A DNA stretch of 64,000 bases from Dyella thiooxydans (GTDB lineage Bacteria > Pseudomonadota > Gammaproteobacteria > Xanthomonadales > Rhodanobacteraceae), in the NCBI RefSeq assembly GCF_001641285.1, contig NZ_CP014841.1:372001-436000 (forward strand). Reading direction: 5' to 3'. Each line of letters begins with the position of its first letter. Position 1 is the stretch's first letter. Made by a program: the position numbers and the translations under genes. Positions 37,093-44,766 of the stretch are shown piece after piece. The notes beneath the pieces were generated by a model that was not told the origin of the DNA, searched no databases, and saw nothing but the letters and a program-made list of their open reading frames with translations.

Positions 37093-37689
37093 GTGTTTTC
37101 AGCGTTAAACTCGGAACAGGCAACAATCATAAGCGCGTTGTTTGGAGTGGTCGGGACTGTCATTGGTCTTCTTTTAGGTGCGGCCATTCAGTCAATAGGG
37201 AAGGGTATTGATCGCCGGCGAGAGCGTTTTGCAGTTTACGACTTTGGCTGCGAACTGGTGCTCAACGTCAGGCACATGGCTTGTAGCTTCGGCAACTTTG
37301 AGGAGCTCAAAGTGCTGATTGTTTTTGGAAGCGTGGTGCCTCAAGTGATCGCAAAGGAGATGGACTGGTATCTTGACTGGTCGAGAAAGAACGATCCAGG
37401 AGTGGCAATTAACGGAATGTGGTTGAAACAAGCGTTATCCAATCTTGAGGTGGCGGTGCAAGATGTCCGCGGAGACGTAAAGGTTCGATCTGGCTCCGAA
37501 GATTCGCCCTTCTCAGACCGTTCTGATAGTTTCTTGGCTCTTTCAGGAAGCGTGAGCGGATGTGTCAGATACTGCGATTACTTGCTTTGGCTTTTCTTTA
37601 TTAGAGGAGGGCTTAGAACTGCCCTAAAAGTATTGCGTGCGAGGTCGCCAATTGACTTGTGGCGTGTTTTTAGGGGACGACCCAATTAA
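37093..37689 (+). CDS. Hypothetical membrane-anchored protein
   Basis: A 198-residue protein starting at GTG 37093, preceded by AAGGA with six-base spacing; a TTG at 37087 is the alternative. One N-terminal hydrophobic helix (ATIISALFGVVGTVIGLLLGAAI) is followed by a basic stop-transfer segment (GKGIDRRRERF) and a mostly helical cytoplasmic part. It lies 59 bases after the NDT/TIR-like gene on the same strand, so the two could form a unit. No family recognised. Confidence 0.6.
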   Translation: MFSALNSEQATIISALFGVVGTVIGLLLGAAIQSIGKGIDRRRERFAVYDFGCELVLNVRHMACSFGNFEELKVLIVFGSVVPQVIAKEMDWYLDWSRKNDPGVAINGMWLKQALSNLEVAVQDVRGDVKVRSGSEDSPFSDRSDSFLALSGSVSGCVRYCDYLLWLFFIRGGLRTALKVLRARSPIDLWRVFRGRPN

Positions 37690-37733
37690 AGGGGCGTGGA
37701 TAATTTACAGAAAAGCGAATAAAGGCAATAAAA

Positions 37734-37751
37734 GGGGGCGTGGCTAATTAA
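37734..37751. repeat. GGGGACGTGGCTAATTAA-family repeat (copies 1-2)
   Basis: GGGGGCGTGGCTAATTAA at 37734-37751 and a degenerate copy at 37691-37707 (GGGGCGTGGATAATTTA). Both are preceded by A-rich AATAAAA-like sequence. They lie just after the membrane-protein gene. Confidence 0.8.
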
Positions 37752-37767
37752 GTCGTCTCGCCGGGAA

Positions 37768-37786
37768 GCGGGGTCAGGTTCACTTG
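37768..37786. repeat. GGGGTCAGGTTCACTT repeat half
   Basis: AGCGGGGTCAGGTTCACTT is one arm of the palindromic repeat family seen again near 38676, 38813 and 39975. Confidence 0.6.
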
Positions 37787-37874
37787 AGTTCCCTCGGTAA
37801 CTGAATCAGCCCACGTTTCAGTGTATAACTACGTCTCTGTCTTGCGAATCAATGCAAATGGATGAGGGGGTTGT

Positions 37875-38354
37875 ATGCCTACTGTCGATCAGGTGCTTGA
37901 AGCTATTCATGGTGCGCTGAGGGAGTTCAAGATGGAAATTCCATCCTTAAACTCAATTATAAGTACTCAGTTGACGTCGCCGAAATTGTCATGCGTAAAC
38001 TTTGCGGGTGCCGTTTTGGAGAGAATAAATAAGGAACCGCAGGAATGGCCATCTTCGCAATATATTTATCCGTCTGGATTATTTCTCAACTTTACTTTAA
38101 TGGGCGATCCCTCTGAATATAATCATGGATTCTGTGTCTATTTTCATCAAAATGTGGCTTATGTGATACAGGCTTTTCTTGATCACAAGATTCGGCTTAT
38201 AACGCCAATGAGTGTTCACGCATTTGTTGCGAGCGTGGTGAAGTTGAAAAGTGGCAGGCGGGATGATGTAGCTGCCGGTTACAAGGAAATATCGTCGGTA
38301 GATATTTCCAATGCCAATTACGTATTGAATACCATGTATGTTTGTAAGGCCTGA
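37875..38354 (+). CDS. Orphan hypothetical protein
   Basis: A 159-residue soluble protein with no recognised family, encoded by strongly AT-biased codons. GAGGGGG stands six bases upstream of the ATG. The chain mixes strands and helices (GLFLNFTLMGDPSEYNHGFCVYFHQNVAYVIQAFL). It lies 185 bases beyond the membrane protein and is framed by repeats on both sides, so it may be a separate cassette. Confidence 0.6.
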   Translation: MPTVDQVLEAIHGALREFKMEIPSLNSIISTQLTSPKLSCVNFAGAVLERINKEPQEWPSSQYIYPSGLFLNFTLMGDPSEYNHGFCVYFHQNVAYVIQAFLDHKIRLITPMSVHAFVASVVKLKSGRRDDVAAGYKEISSVDISNANYVLNTMYVCKA

Positions 38355-38904
38355 GCCTGGAATGCCGAATTAAGAGTAATGGCGAATAAAGGGGGCGTGG
38401 CTAATTAAACTGGCCACCGTCAAGCATTGGGGCGTGGTCAAAGGGAGAGAGTGCGTTGATGATCCGATCGCTTTTGCTGGTGCTTTGCGTAGAATAAAGG
38501 GGACGTGGCTAATTAAATCGACTCGCGAAGGTTGGATTGCCGGCGCCGCTCGCCGATAAAAGGGGACGTGGCTAATTAAACCGACCCGCGTGGGCGGGCT
38601 TGGCGGGGCCGTCCGCGGGGCCGGCAGGAAAAGGTGTCAGGGACAATTTTGGAACACCCATGAAAACAGCTAACGGGGCCAGGTTCACTTACGCCGCATG
38701 ATTGAAGCGGGTGGTCTGGCTTGGACTCCGCTTACCGGGTGTGCGGTGGCCGATGTGCCGGACGGATACCCGCGAAGCGCCGGGTCTTGGCCTCGACCAT
38801 GGCATCGAAGTAGAAGTCAGGTTCGACTTTCCGGGCGAGAGTGAACCTGACTTCCTTCATCATCGCAGGGACGGAGCAAGCCCCGTCCCATTACGCTCTT
38901 GCGA
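38355..38904. repeat. Repeat cluster without genes
   Basis: This gap holds three GGGGACGTGGCTAATTAA-type copies (38391-38409, 38499-38517, 38562-38580), an AAAAGGTGTCAGGGACAATTT segment near 38630 that resembles another common gammaproteobacterial repeat, and a GGGGCCAGGTTCACTT half at about 38674. It also holds a 42-base palindrome at 38813-38854 (GAAGTCAGGTTC...GAACCTGACTTC). I see no gene. Confidence 0.7.
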
Positions 38905-39564
38905 TCAGACGTGAAGTATCTGGCTGGAAAGCAGGTTGACGCAGTCTTGCACCTCCTGATTAACGAGGCTCTTCAGTTTTGCTGCGTGGTCTGAAATCAG
39001 CTCGTCGTGAGTGGGGGCTTCTGCTTCTTTGGCAGGCTGGCTGGCCTTGCACATCGTCTCCGCGACTACGGCATGGGTGTGCACGTCGATCAGCCGCATG
39101 CGAGCGGCATACATCACGTGGTAGTGGCTCCAGCTGCTCGGGTAGTACGCGAACATCCAGTTGAGCGTCTTCACATCCAGCAGGAAGTCCGCGCCGTTTG
39201 CATGGGCGACCAGCGTACCCACGTCGTCTTTGGGTACTTGCACCGGCGCGCTTGCGAGGGTCATGCTCTGGCTCTTTTCGAGCCGCGAAGCGAGCGCGGC
39301 GCTGATATCCAATGCGGGATCGCCGATATTGTTTTCGGTGACGATCTCATTGCCTGCATGCACCATTGCTGCACCACCCAGTCCGCCGAACATCGCCTTG
39401 CCCGCCGTCATCGCGGCGAAGTCGGCCCGGGCATATTCGGTGTAGGCCAGCGACTTGTGGGCAAGCGCCTTGGACGCATCCGCCGCCAGCGGCTTGTTTT
39501 GGACGGAGACGCAGCCGGACACGAGCGCCGTCACTGCGACGGCACCAACAATCTTCTTGAACAT
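38905..39564 (-). CDS. Hypothetical lipoprotein
   Basis: A 219-residue protein with a lipoprotein signal ending in LVSGC and a C-terminal pattern (MYAARMRLIDVHTHAVVAETMCKA) that recalls envelope proteins built around a GNA1162-like strand-helix fold. No function recognised. ATG 39564 was chosen because it begins the signal peptide. It lies between two repeat clusters and has GC-rich codons unlike the island to its left. Confidence 0.7.
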   Translation of the reverse strand: MFKKIVGAVAVTALVSGCVSVQNKPLAADASKALAHKSLAYTEYARADFAAMTAGKAMFGGLGGAAMVHAGNEIVTENNIGDPALDISAALASRLEKSQSMTLASAPVQVPKDDVGTLVAHANGADFLLDVKTLNWMFAYYPSSWSHYHVMYAARMRLIDVHTHAVVAETMCKASQPAKEAEAPTHDELISDHAAKLKSLVNQEVQDCVNLLSSQILHV

Positions 39565-40094
39565 CCGTATTTCCCCCTGATTGGATTTGCGGCCGACCCC
39601 CTCGGTCGGCCATGCGATCATAAGCAAATCGCGACGCGAATAAAGCAAAAAAGGGCAGGAAGAACAAAAGAGGATGTGGCCAATTAGAACAAAAGGGGAC
39701 GTGGCCAATTAAACCGGCCCGAGAAGGCGGGCTTGCCGGGGCCGCCCGCGGGGCCGGCAGGCGGCAGGGCGGCCGAGGGTGGTTTCCACCAGAATAAAGG
39801 GGACGTGGCTAATTAAACCGACCCGCGTGGGCGGGCTTGGCGGGGCCGTCCGCGGGCAGGGCGTCCGAGCGTGGTTGCCACCATGCGCGGAAGGCGGTAA
39901 TTGCCAAGGGCGCGATCGCTTGGATGGCTTCCCATCACGAGGTAGAGCGGGTTGGGTGTAATGAGTGGATCACGAACGGGGTCAGGTTCACTGAGCTCGT
40001 GCGACTGACCGAAACCGGTGGCGGGTTCGTCTTTCTAGCGAGCGACGAGCGTTTCCAGGCAGCGACGCAAAGCTGGGTATGGGGGGGAGGGTCT
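39565..40094. repeat. Repeat cluster without genes
   Basis: It contains GGGGACGTGGCTAATTAA-family copies at 39670-39687, 39695-39713 and 39799-39817. The last is identical to the copy at 38562 over about 59 bases, including the following GC-rich hairpin (CGACCCGCGTGGGCGGG...). A GGGGTCAGGTTCACT half is at about 39978. No gene is supported. Confidence 0.7.
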
Positions 40095-41042
40095 ATGACG
40101 ACGGTTCTTGCGCTTCGTAGGAAAGGGCAACGCGCCGGGTTGAGCTGGCGGATGGCCGTGTGGATAGCGAGCGTTCTCGGCGGGCTGATGCTTGGTCAGG
40201 GGGTGGTCCGGGCGGCGGATGTGCCGTCGGCGCCCTCCGGTGTCCTGCACTTTGACGACGCCCGCCTGTTCCATCCCGCCAAGCGGCTGCCACCCGGCGT
40301 GTGGGCCGATGCGGCGAAGGACGATTCGCGCCAGGCGGTGTTACTGACCGCATCCGACGGCGTGGCCCTGCGCGGGTGGTTCTATCCCTCGCCGGTGGCC
40401 GGCGCCCCCTTCGTGGTCACCTTCCACGGCAACAACGAGACCATCGGTGACGCCTGGACGCAGGCCCGCGACGGGTTTCTTTACGCCCAGCTCAACTTGA
40501 ATCTGCTCACCTTCGACTACCGCGGCACCGGTTTCAGCGGCGGCGCCATTTCGCTGGCGAAGGCGCGCGCGGATGCGCTGGCCATCTACGACCTGGCGAC
40601 GAAGAAAGCAGCGGGGCGGCCGGTGTATGTGGTGGGCTGGTCGCTGGGTTCGGTATTCGCCAGCCACGTGGCGGCCAGCCGGCCCGCGGTGGCGGGTCTG
40701 GTGTTGCTCGATCCGTTAGCCTCGGTCGATGCCCTGGCCACCGACGTCGCCCGCGCGCTGCACCGGCCTGTGAAGGTTGCGGCCAGCGTGAAGGACGGCA
40801 CCCGCAACGCCCATGAGTTGCAGCGCTTCCATGGACCGCTGCTGGTGGTGCATGGCACGGCGGACGAGGTCATTCCCATCGCGGAGGGGCGCGCTGATTT
40901 CGCCGCGGCTGCTTCGGCCGACAAGACCTTCGTGCCCGTCGCCGGCAAGGGCCACGTCGCCGCGATCTGGTCGGTGCAGGCAGACAACGCGATAGCGGCG
41001 TTCTTTGCCCGCCACGCGCCGGTCGGCACGGACGGGAAGTGA
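40095..41042 (+). CDS. Alpha/beta hydrolase, exported
   Basis: A 315-residue protein with a long N-terminal signal (membrane-spanning MAVWIASVLGGLMLGQGVV, cleavage near RAADV) and an alpha/beta-hydrolase domain. The oxyanion region is TFHGNNETIGDA, the nucleophile elbow GWSLGS, the acid residue in VVHGTADEVIPIAEG and the His in GKGHVAA. It resembles the BAAT/DUF-type serine hydrolases near membrane lipids. The start at ATG 40095 has a strong GGGAGGG ribosome site. Substrate unknown. Confidence 0.8.
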   Translation: MTTVLALRRKGQRAGLSWRMAVWIASVLGGLMLGQGVVRAADVPSAPSGVLHFDDARLFHPAKRLPPGVWADAAKDDSRQAVLLTASDGVALRGWFYPSPVAGAPFVVTFHGNNETIGDAWTQARDGFLYAQLNLNLLTFDYRGTGFSGGAISLAKARADALAIYDLATKKAAGRPVYVVGWSLGSVFASHVAASRPAVAGLVLLDPLASVDALATDVARALHRPVKVAASVKDGTRNAHELQRFHGPLLVVHGTADEVIPIAEGRADFAAAASADKTFVPVAGKGHVAAIWSVQADNAIAAFFARHAPVGTDGK

Positions 41043-41188
41043 AGATCACACCTGAAAACAGGGCGAGAAGGCGTCAGGTCTTGGCAGGAGCGTGAAGACC
41101 CAAGCCGGTGCCCGGTCCCATCGGCAGTTGGCGATTTGCACGAACCAAGTGGATGTATGCAAGCGCTTTCGAGCGGAACGGTCAGGCC

Positions 41189-42088
41189 CTAAGCAACCGC
41201 CACCGTCCAGCCTTTTTGCCGCGCGAGGGCGAGGATGCCGAACGGCCCGACCATATGGTAGAGGCCGACCACAACCAGCGGAGTGCCCGGGCTGTCGAGC
41301 ATCGTTTCGAAGCGGGACAACCAGGCCTGGTTGCGCGCGAAAGTGAGGCGTCGGGCCAATTCCGGATATGCGAGACCGTACCGCTTCACTTCCTCTTCTG
41401 CAGGCCCGCGCTGGCCTGCGCCCCAGGCCTTGAATATGCGCGTGTCGGCCGATGGCCCAGCAAGTACCTCGTCGAGCACGTAACGCAGGAACTGGGTGTC
41501 CTGCAGCGGCGTCATTCCGCCGAACCAGGCCATCACGTCGTCCTTGTCCTCGAATTCGCAATGCCATGGCTTGCCCGCCTGAACGGCACTTGCGGCCAGC
41601 ACCTCGCGGGCGGATTTTCCGGTCCAGCCCGAGACCCTGTAGAAGCTGTCCTGGAGAGACGCGCCGACGATCCATGGCTTGTACGGAGCGAGCTCGTCGA
41701 GCTTCACCTTGCAGTCGCTCGCGGCCTTGACCAAGCGTGCTTTGTCCTGTGCGTCCAGCCAGGTATCGAGGGGGCGCGCGGGGTCGATGCCATAGCGCTG
41801 AATGAGCGTCCCCTGGGGCTCCTTGTACACATTGTTCGTCTCGGTCCAGAGGGACGAGCACCGCATCAGCAAATGCTCGATGCGTGTGTCGCGCCAGTCG
41901 TCCCGCTTTGGCGGTGTCTCGGCTGTGAGGTAAATGGTTCTGGCGTCGCGCCGGATTGACCAGAGTGGCCAGCGCCGCCCGATCGGCTGAGTCTGCTCGG
42001 CAAACGACGGTACACCTGCGACACCGGCTGCAATCGCACCTGCAAGGACGCAGACGAATCTGCGACGGTCAGCGTTGACGATATCCAT
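41189..42088 (-). CDS. TraB/GumN-family protein
   Basis: A 299-residue exported protein with a Tat-compatible N terminus (DRRRFVCVLAGAIAAGVAG). Its GumN/TraB core ends in the characteristic VVVGLYHMVGPFGILALARQKGWTV. Family members are suspected metal-dependent peptidases, but the activity is unproven. ATG 42088 was chosen as the start of the signal sequence. Confidence 0.8.
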   Translation of the reverse strand: MDIVNADRRRFVCVLAGAIAAGVAGVPSFAEQTQPIGRRWPLWSIRRDARTIYLTAETPPKRDDWRDTRIEHLLMRCSSLWTETNNVYKEPQGTLIQRYGIDPARPLDTWLDAQDKARLVKAASDCKVKLDELAPYKPWIVGASLQDSFYRVSGWTGKSAREVLAASAVQAGKPWHCEFEDKDDVMAWFGGMTPLQDTQFLRYVLDEVLAGPSADTRIFKAWGAGQRGPAEEEVKRYGLAYPELARRLTFARNQAWLSRFETMLDSPGTPLVVVGLYHMVGPFGILALARQKGWTVAVA

Positions 42089-42284
42089 TGGGGCTCCATT
42101 CCGGCAGGCAGGTACTGCCAACACCACCCTAGGGCTCCCCCGCGTGCCTCGACAGTGCTGGAAGTTTCCCCCTGCAGGAGCGGTGCTTCCGGCAAGGTCG
42201 CAATCAGGCTCGCGCTGCACGGGCGCCAGGCAATGAACAGATTCGCTCGCCGCGTGTTAGCCGCGACGGCCTGCGAGGTGCAAG

Positions 42285-42353
42285 AAAACTGGGGGCAGAG
42301 TGCACTTTCTGCGACCCCGCTGGCTCGAAAAGTCGACTCTGAACCTTGTTTTG
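42285..42353. repeat. CAGAGTGCACTTT-family palindromic element A
   Basis: An imperfect inverted repeat whose left arm AAAACTGGGGGCAGAGTGCA matches, with a few changes, the complement of the right arm AAAGTCGACTCTGAACCTTG. The arms flank a 20-base centre. The surrounding 393-base gap (42089-42481) holds no gene. Confidence 0.75.
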
Positions 42354-42481
42354 GAATGCCTCCGTGCGGGGATTGTCGCCGCCTCGTGGATGCCCGGGAG
42401 ATCGGGGGCAGCTCAGCCTGCCCCGCTCAAGGGGCGAACGCCAGGGGCAGGAGGAAGGCCGGGTTGCCCCGGCCTTCACGC

Positions 42482-42703
42482 TCAACCGCAGCTTGACCTG
42501 CAGTTGTTGTAGATCGAGTCGCAGGTCGCCTTGCAGGCGGACGTGGGATTGGCCCCGCAGTTCTGGACGCATTCGGTGTGGTCGGACCGACAGCTCTGCA
42601 GGCAACTGGAGCCGGGACTGGCCATGACGGCAGAGGAGGCTCCGAAGCCCAACCCCATGGCGAAAAGCGCGAGTGCCGCGTATGAGACCTTTTTGTTCGT
42701 CAT
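42482..42703 (-). CDS. Small secreted peptide with four CX3C motifs
   Basis: A 73-residue precursor with a Sec signal peptide (SYAALALFAMGLGFGASSAVMA) and a mature chain of about 44 residues. Its eight cysteines form four CX3C pairs: CLQSC, CVQNC, CKATC and CRSSC, spaced by 6, 7 and 6 residues. This doubles the twin-CX3C pattern of small helical-hairpin proteins and suggests a disulfide-stapled pair of hairpins in the periplasm. No known family was recognised. Confidence 0.75.
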   Translation of the reverse strand: MTNKKVSYAALALFAMGLGFGASSAVMASPGSSCLQSCRSDHTECVQNCGANPTSACKATCDSIYNNCRSSCG

Positions 42704-42811
42704 TCTTCAAACTCCTTTTGATGATTGGCCATGAGCAGTCGCACGACTTGGCCAGTGCCGTACTCTTTTCAACCGTTCGATGGCCCGGGTCGACGCGCGA
42801 TCCTGCGCTCG

Positions 42812-43237
42812 TCAGATCCGGCCCGTATTTCGAGCGGCTTCTTGTTTTTGCTGCTTGCGGACGGATTCCATGATGACCTTTTCGTTGAATCCGATGATTT
42901 TTCTGTCGCCAATGAAAATCATCGGAACGGGGCCACCCTTGAGGTCCTTGAAGCTGGCGATGGCTGATCTGGATTTGTCGATGACGTAATCGGTGTAGTC
43001 GACATGATTTTTTGCAAAAAGGGCGCGGACCTTTTTGCAGTAGGGGCACGTCGAGGTGCTGTACAAGACCACGCTCTTGCCGGCAGTGGCATAGATGGCG
43101 CCGTAATCGCCGGTCACGAATGCCGGGGGGGGGAAGATTCTTGCGTACTCGGCCCTGACGATGGGGCCGCCGTAAAGCCCTCCGAGGAAGCAGGCTGCAA
43201 GAACGAGGAGCAGGGCTATCGGCTTCACGATTTTCAT
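42812..43237 (-). CDS. Glutaredoxin-family thiol oxidoreductase, membrane-anchored
   Basis: A 141-residue protein with an N-terminal hydrophobic segment (residues 5-27) and a glutaredoxin fold: VVLYSTSTCPYCKKVRALF with redox pair C64/C67, and PMIFIGDRKIIGFNE with the cis-Pro. It is presumably anchored in the inner membrane with the domain in the periplasm. It sits 108 bases upstream, on the same strand, of the eight-cysteine peptide gene, a plausible functional partner. Confidence 0.85.
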   Translation of the reverse strand: MKIVKPIALLLVLAACFLGGLYGGPIVRAEYARIFPPPAFVTGDYGAIYATAGKSVVLYSTSTCPYCKKVRALFAKNHVDYTDYVIDKSRSAIASFKDLKGGPVPMIFIGDRKIIGFNEKVIMESVRKQQKQEAARNTGRI

Positions 43238-43551
43238 GGGATACGTCCTGTATTCGCCAGAATTTTCGAAATGCAGGCACCTGCTGTGCAAGCGCCAGAC
43301 CATGAGTTGTATGCCCCGCACGTCGGACTGTCAACGATGGGGACGTCGTGCTGCGACACGGGGGTTTGTGGCCGCGACCTTGCGGGGGCGGGGCCGTGTC
43401 CAACACCGGGGTTCCGGCCTGTGGCCATCAGCATGATCGACCGGAGGCGCGCGCCGGATCGAGCGGCGTGCCCGCGCGAAGCCAGAGGTGGTCGGCGCAC
43501 ACTCTGCACAAAGGTGCCCTCTGCCCCGGGTTTTTCCGACGCCGGCTTTCC
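43238..43551. other. Intergenic, nothing recognised
   Basis: A 314-base GC-rich stretch without a supported gene, hairpin or repeat. Confidence 0.6.
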
Positions 43552-43785
43552 TTAGCTTCCCGAGATAAGCAGCTCATAGGGCGGTAGGTTGCTGCCAACC
43601 AACTCTTCGGTTTCGTAGGCAACACGCAAGGCATCGGCAGCCCGCATGTACCCGGCAAGGAGGTCTTCCTGTTCGGTGAGATCGTCATCTTCGCTGGTTT
43701 GATCCACCTCCTCGCTCAGCAAGCGGATCTGCATCTGCACAGCCTGCATCGCCATCAGCAGCGTCTGACCATCGACTTGAGCCAT
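43552..43785 (-). CDS. Small conserved hypothetical protein (paralogue 1)
   Basis: A 77-residue acidic helical protein beginning MAQVDGQTLLMAMQAV, with a DDDLTEQEDLLAGYMRAADALRVAYETEE block and a SNLPPYELL tail. A close paralogue lies at 53944. No known domain. It is flanked by a repeat element upstream. Confidence 0.7.
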   Translation of the reverse strand: MAQVDGQTLLMAMQAVQMQIRLLSEEVDQTSEDDDLTEQEDLLAGYMRAADALRVAYETEELVGSNLPPYELLISGS

Positions 43786-43810
43786 GGGTATTCATTCGTC
43801 CAGGTAATAG

Positions 43811-43880
43811 CAAAATTCAAGGCAGAGTCGACTTTTCAAGGCTGCGGTGCCATAAAAAGTTCACTCTACCCCCCCGCTTT
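43811..43880. repeat. CAGAGTGCACTTT-family palindromic element B
   Basis: The left arm (AATTCAAGGCAGAGTCGACT) and right arm (AAAGTTCACTCTACCCCCCC) are imperfect reverse complements around a 20-base centre. Confidence 0.7.
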
Positions 43881-43989
43881 GGTACGGGATCAGCTGTTGG
43901 GGAGCTGCAACGGACCGGCACGATCTATCGGCGGGCACACCTTGACCGGTTGGGAGGGGCCATTAATTGACCACGGGCCCTTTTTACAA

Positions 43990-44024
43990 AAGAAAGAGAG
44001 CCGCCCCAAGGCGGCTCTCTTTGT
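43990..44024 (-). terminator. Intrinsic terminator of the DUF6289 gene
   Basis: A perfect 13-bp stem (AAAGAGAGCCGCC/GGCGGCTCTCTTT) with a four-base loop, followed on the minus strand by CTTTTGTAAAAA. It lies 19 bases beyond the upstream gene's stop. Confidence 0.85.
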
Positions 44025-44040
44025 AGGTCGCGAGGGCGGA

Positions 44041-44343
44041 TTATTCGAGGTGCGATTGCTTCAGCGCACCTGAACTCTTGATCGAAGCACTCATGCAACC
44101 AATGGGCGAGCAGGGGCCAGCACCACCACAGGCGAACTTTTCGACAGTGTAATACTGTGTGGTTCGGCCCCAGTGATCATGCTTGCCGGTACAGTACAGC
44201 TCGGACTCTCCAACCATGTTGGTCTTGGCCGCGTCCGAAAAATACACGGTATCGATGTCGTAAGACGGGGCGCTTATAGCAATCGCACTACCGGTAAGCG
44301 CGGAGAGTGCGATGAGTCCGAGAATGAGAGTTTTGTTGAGCAT
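44041..44343 (-). CDS. DUF6289-family secreted small protein
   Basis: About 100 residues with a Sec signal (MLNKTLILGLIALSALTGSAIA), then a Tyr-rich mature part with VYFSDAAKTNMVGESELYCTG and a cysteine cluster CGGAGPCSPIGC. The leader and the YFSDAAKTNMVGE segment match the DUF6289 family of small secreted proteins with no known role. A second ATG lies one codon upstream. Its own terminator follows. Confidence 0.75.
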   Translation of the reverse strand: MLNKTLILGLIALSALTGSAIAISAPSYDIDTVYFSDAAKTNMVGESELYCTGKHDHWGRTTQYYTVEKFACGGAGPCSPIGCMSASIKSSGALKQSHLE

Positions 44344-44419
44344 CATGCTGATTTCATCCATAAATGCGATCCATCCGATCGCAAAATCATTGCGTCACAC
44401 TTCACGGGAGGTGTCAAGG

Positions 44420-44487
44420 AAAGCAGGGGGCAAGGTGCACTTTTCCGAGGTGTGTGCTCAGAAAAGGTGACTCTGACTCCTGTTTTG
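44420..44487. repeat. CAGAGTGCACTTT-family palindromic element C
   Basis: AAAGCAGGGGGCAAGGTGCA on the left is an imperfect reverse complement of AAGGTGACTCTGACTCCTG on the right. Confidence 0.7.
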
Positions 44488-44538
44488 CTTTTCCGAACGC
44501 CGCTTTCAGGTAGCGCATTGCCACCAACGACGAGAACA

Positions 44539-44766
44539 ATGGGTACATCTTCCGTGTTCAGGCGTTCAGTGGAGCCCTCTCTTCGTGACGCGCTGAAGCA
44601 TCGGCTGATTCATGCCGACGCTTACCACATGGCCGCCTTTCGGTGGCTTGATATCTATGCAAGGACCGGTGCGACGGTTATGGCAGTCGGCTGCGGAGCG
44701 CTGAGGTCGATCAATAAGAAGATATTGAACGGCACTTTTCCATATTTTCGGGAGCACCAACGATGA
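44539..44766 (+). CDS. Possible truncated toxin or hypothetical fragment
   Basis: An uncertain 75-residue frame opening with MGTSSVFRRSVEPSLRD and ending 4 bases into the next gene (ATGA). It follows a repeat element and has no recognised domain. In the polymorphic-toxin style, an Imm11-like gene is often preceded by its toxin, so this could be a C-terminal toxin remnant. The longer frame extending upstream to 44173 is rejected because it runs antisense through DUF6289. Confidence 0.3.
   Translation: MGTSSVFRRSVEPSLRDALKHRLIHADAYHMAAFRWLDIYARTGATVMAVGCGALRSINKKILNGTFPYFREHQR

Larger units (their letters stand above)
35739..38354. other. AT-rich genomic island with three unplaced genes
   Basis: Base composition drops sharply after the hutU stop. 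Codons ending in A/T dominate and homopolymer A/T runs appear, unlike the GC-rich flanks. The block encodes a predicted NDT/TIR-like effector, a single-pass membrane protein and an orphan soluble protein. It is bordered on the right by several copies of the GGGGACGTGGCTAATTAA repeat. No integrase, tRNA attachment site or obvious target duplication was seen, so the transfer mechanism is unknown. Confidence 0.75.

Noticed and set aside
38700-38860. Possible coding tail (DFYFDAMVEAK in reverse)
   Set aside because: A short frame without start or family, overlapping a palindromic repeat. Insufficient support.
44173-44766. 197-residue plus-strand frame
   Set aside because: The first 120 codons are antisense to DUF6289 and pass through repeat element C. 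Only the last 75 codons are retained, with low confidence.
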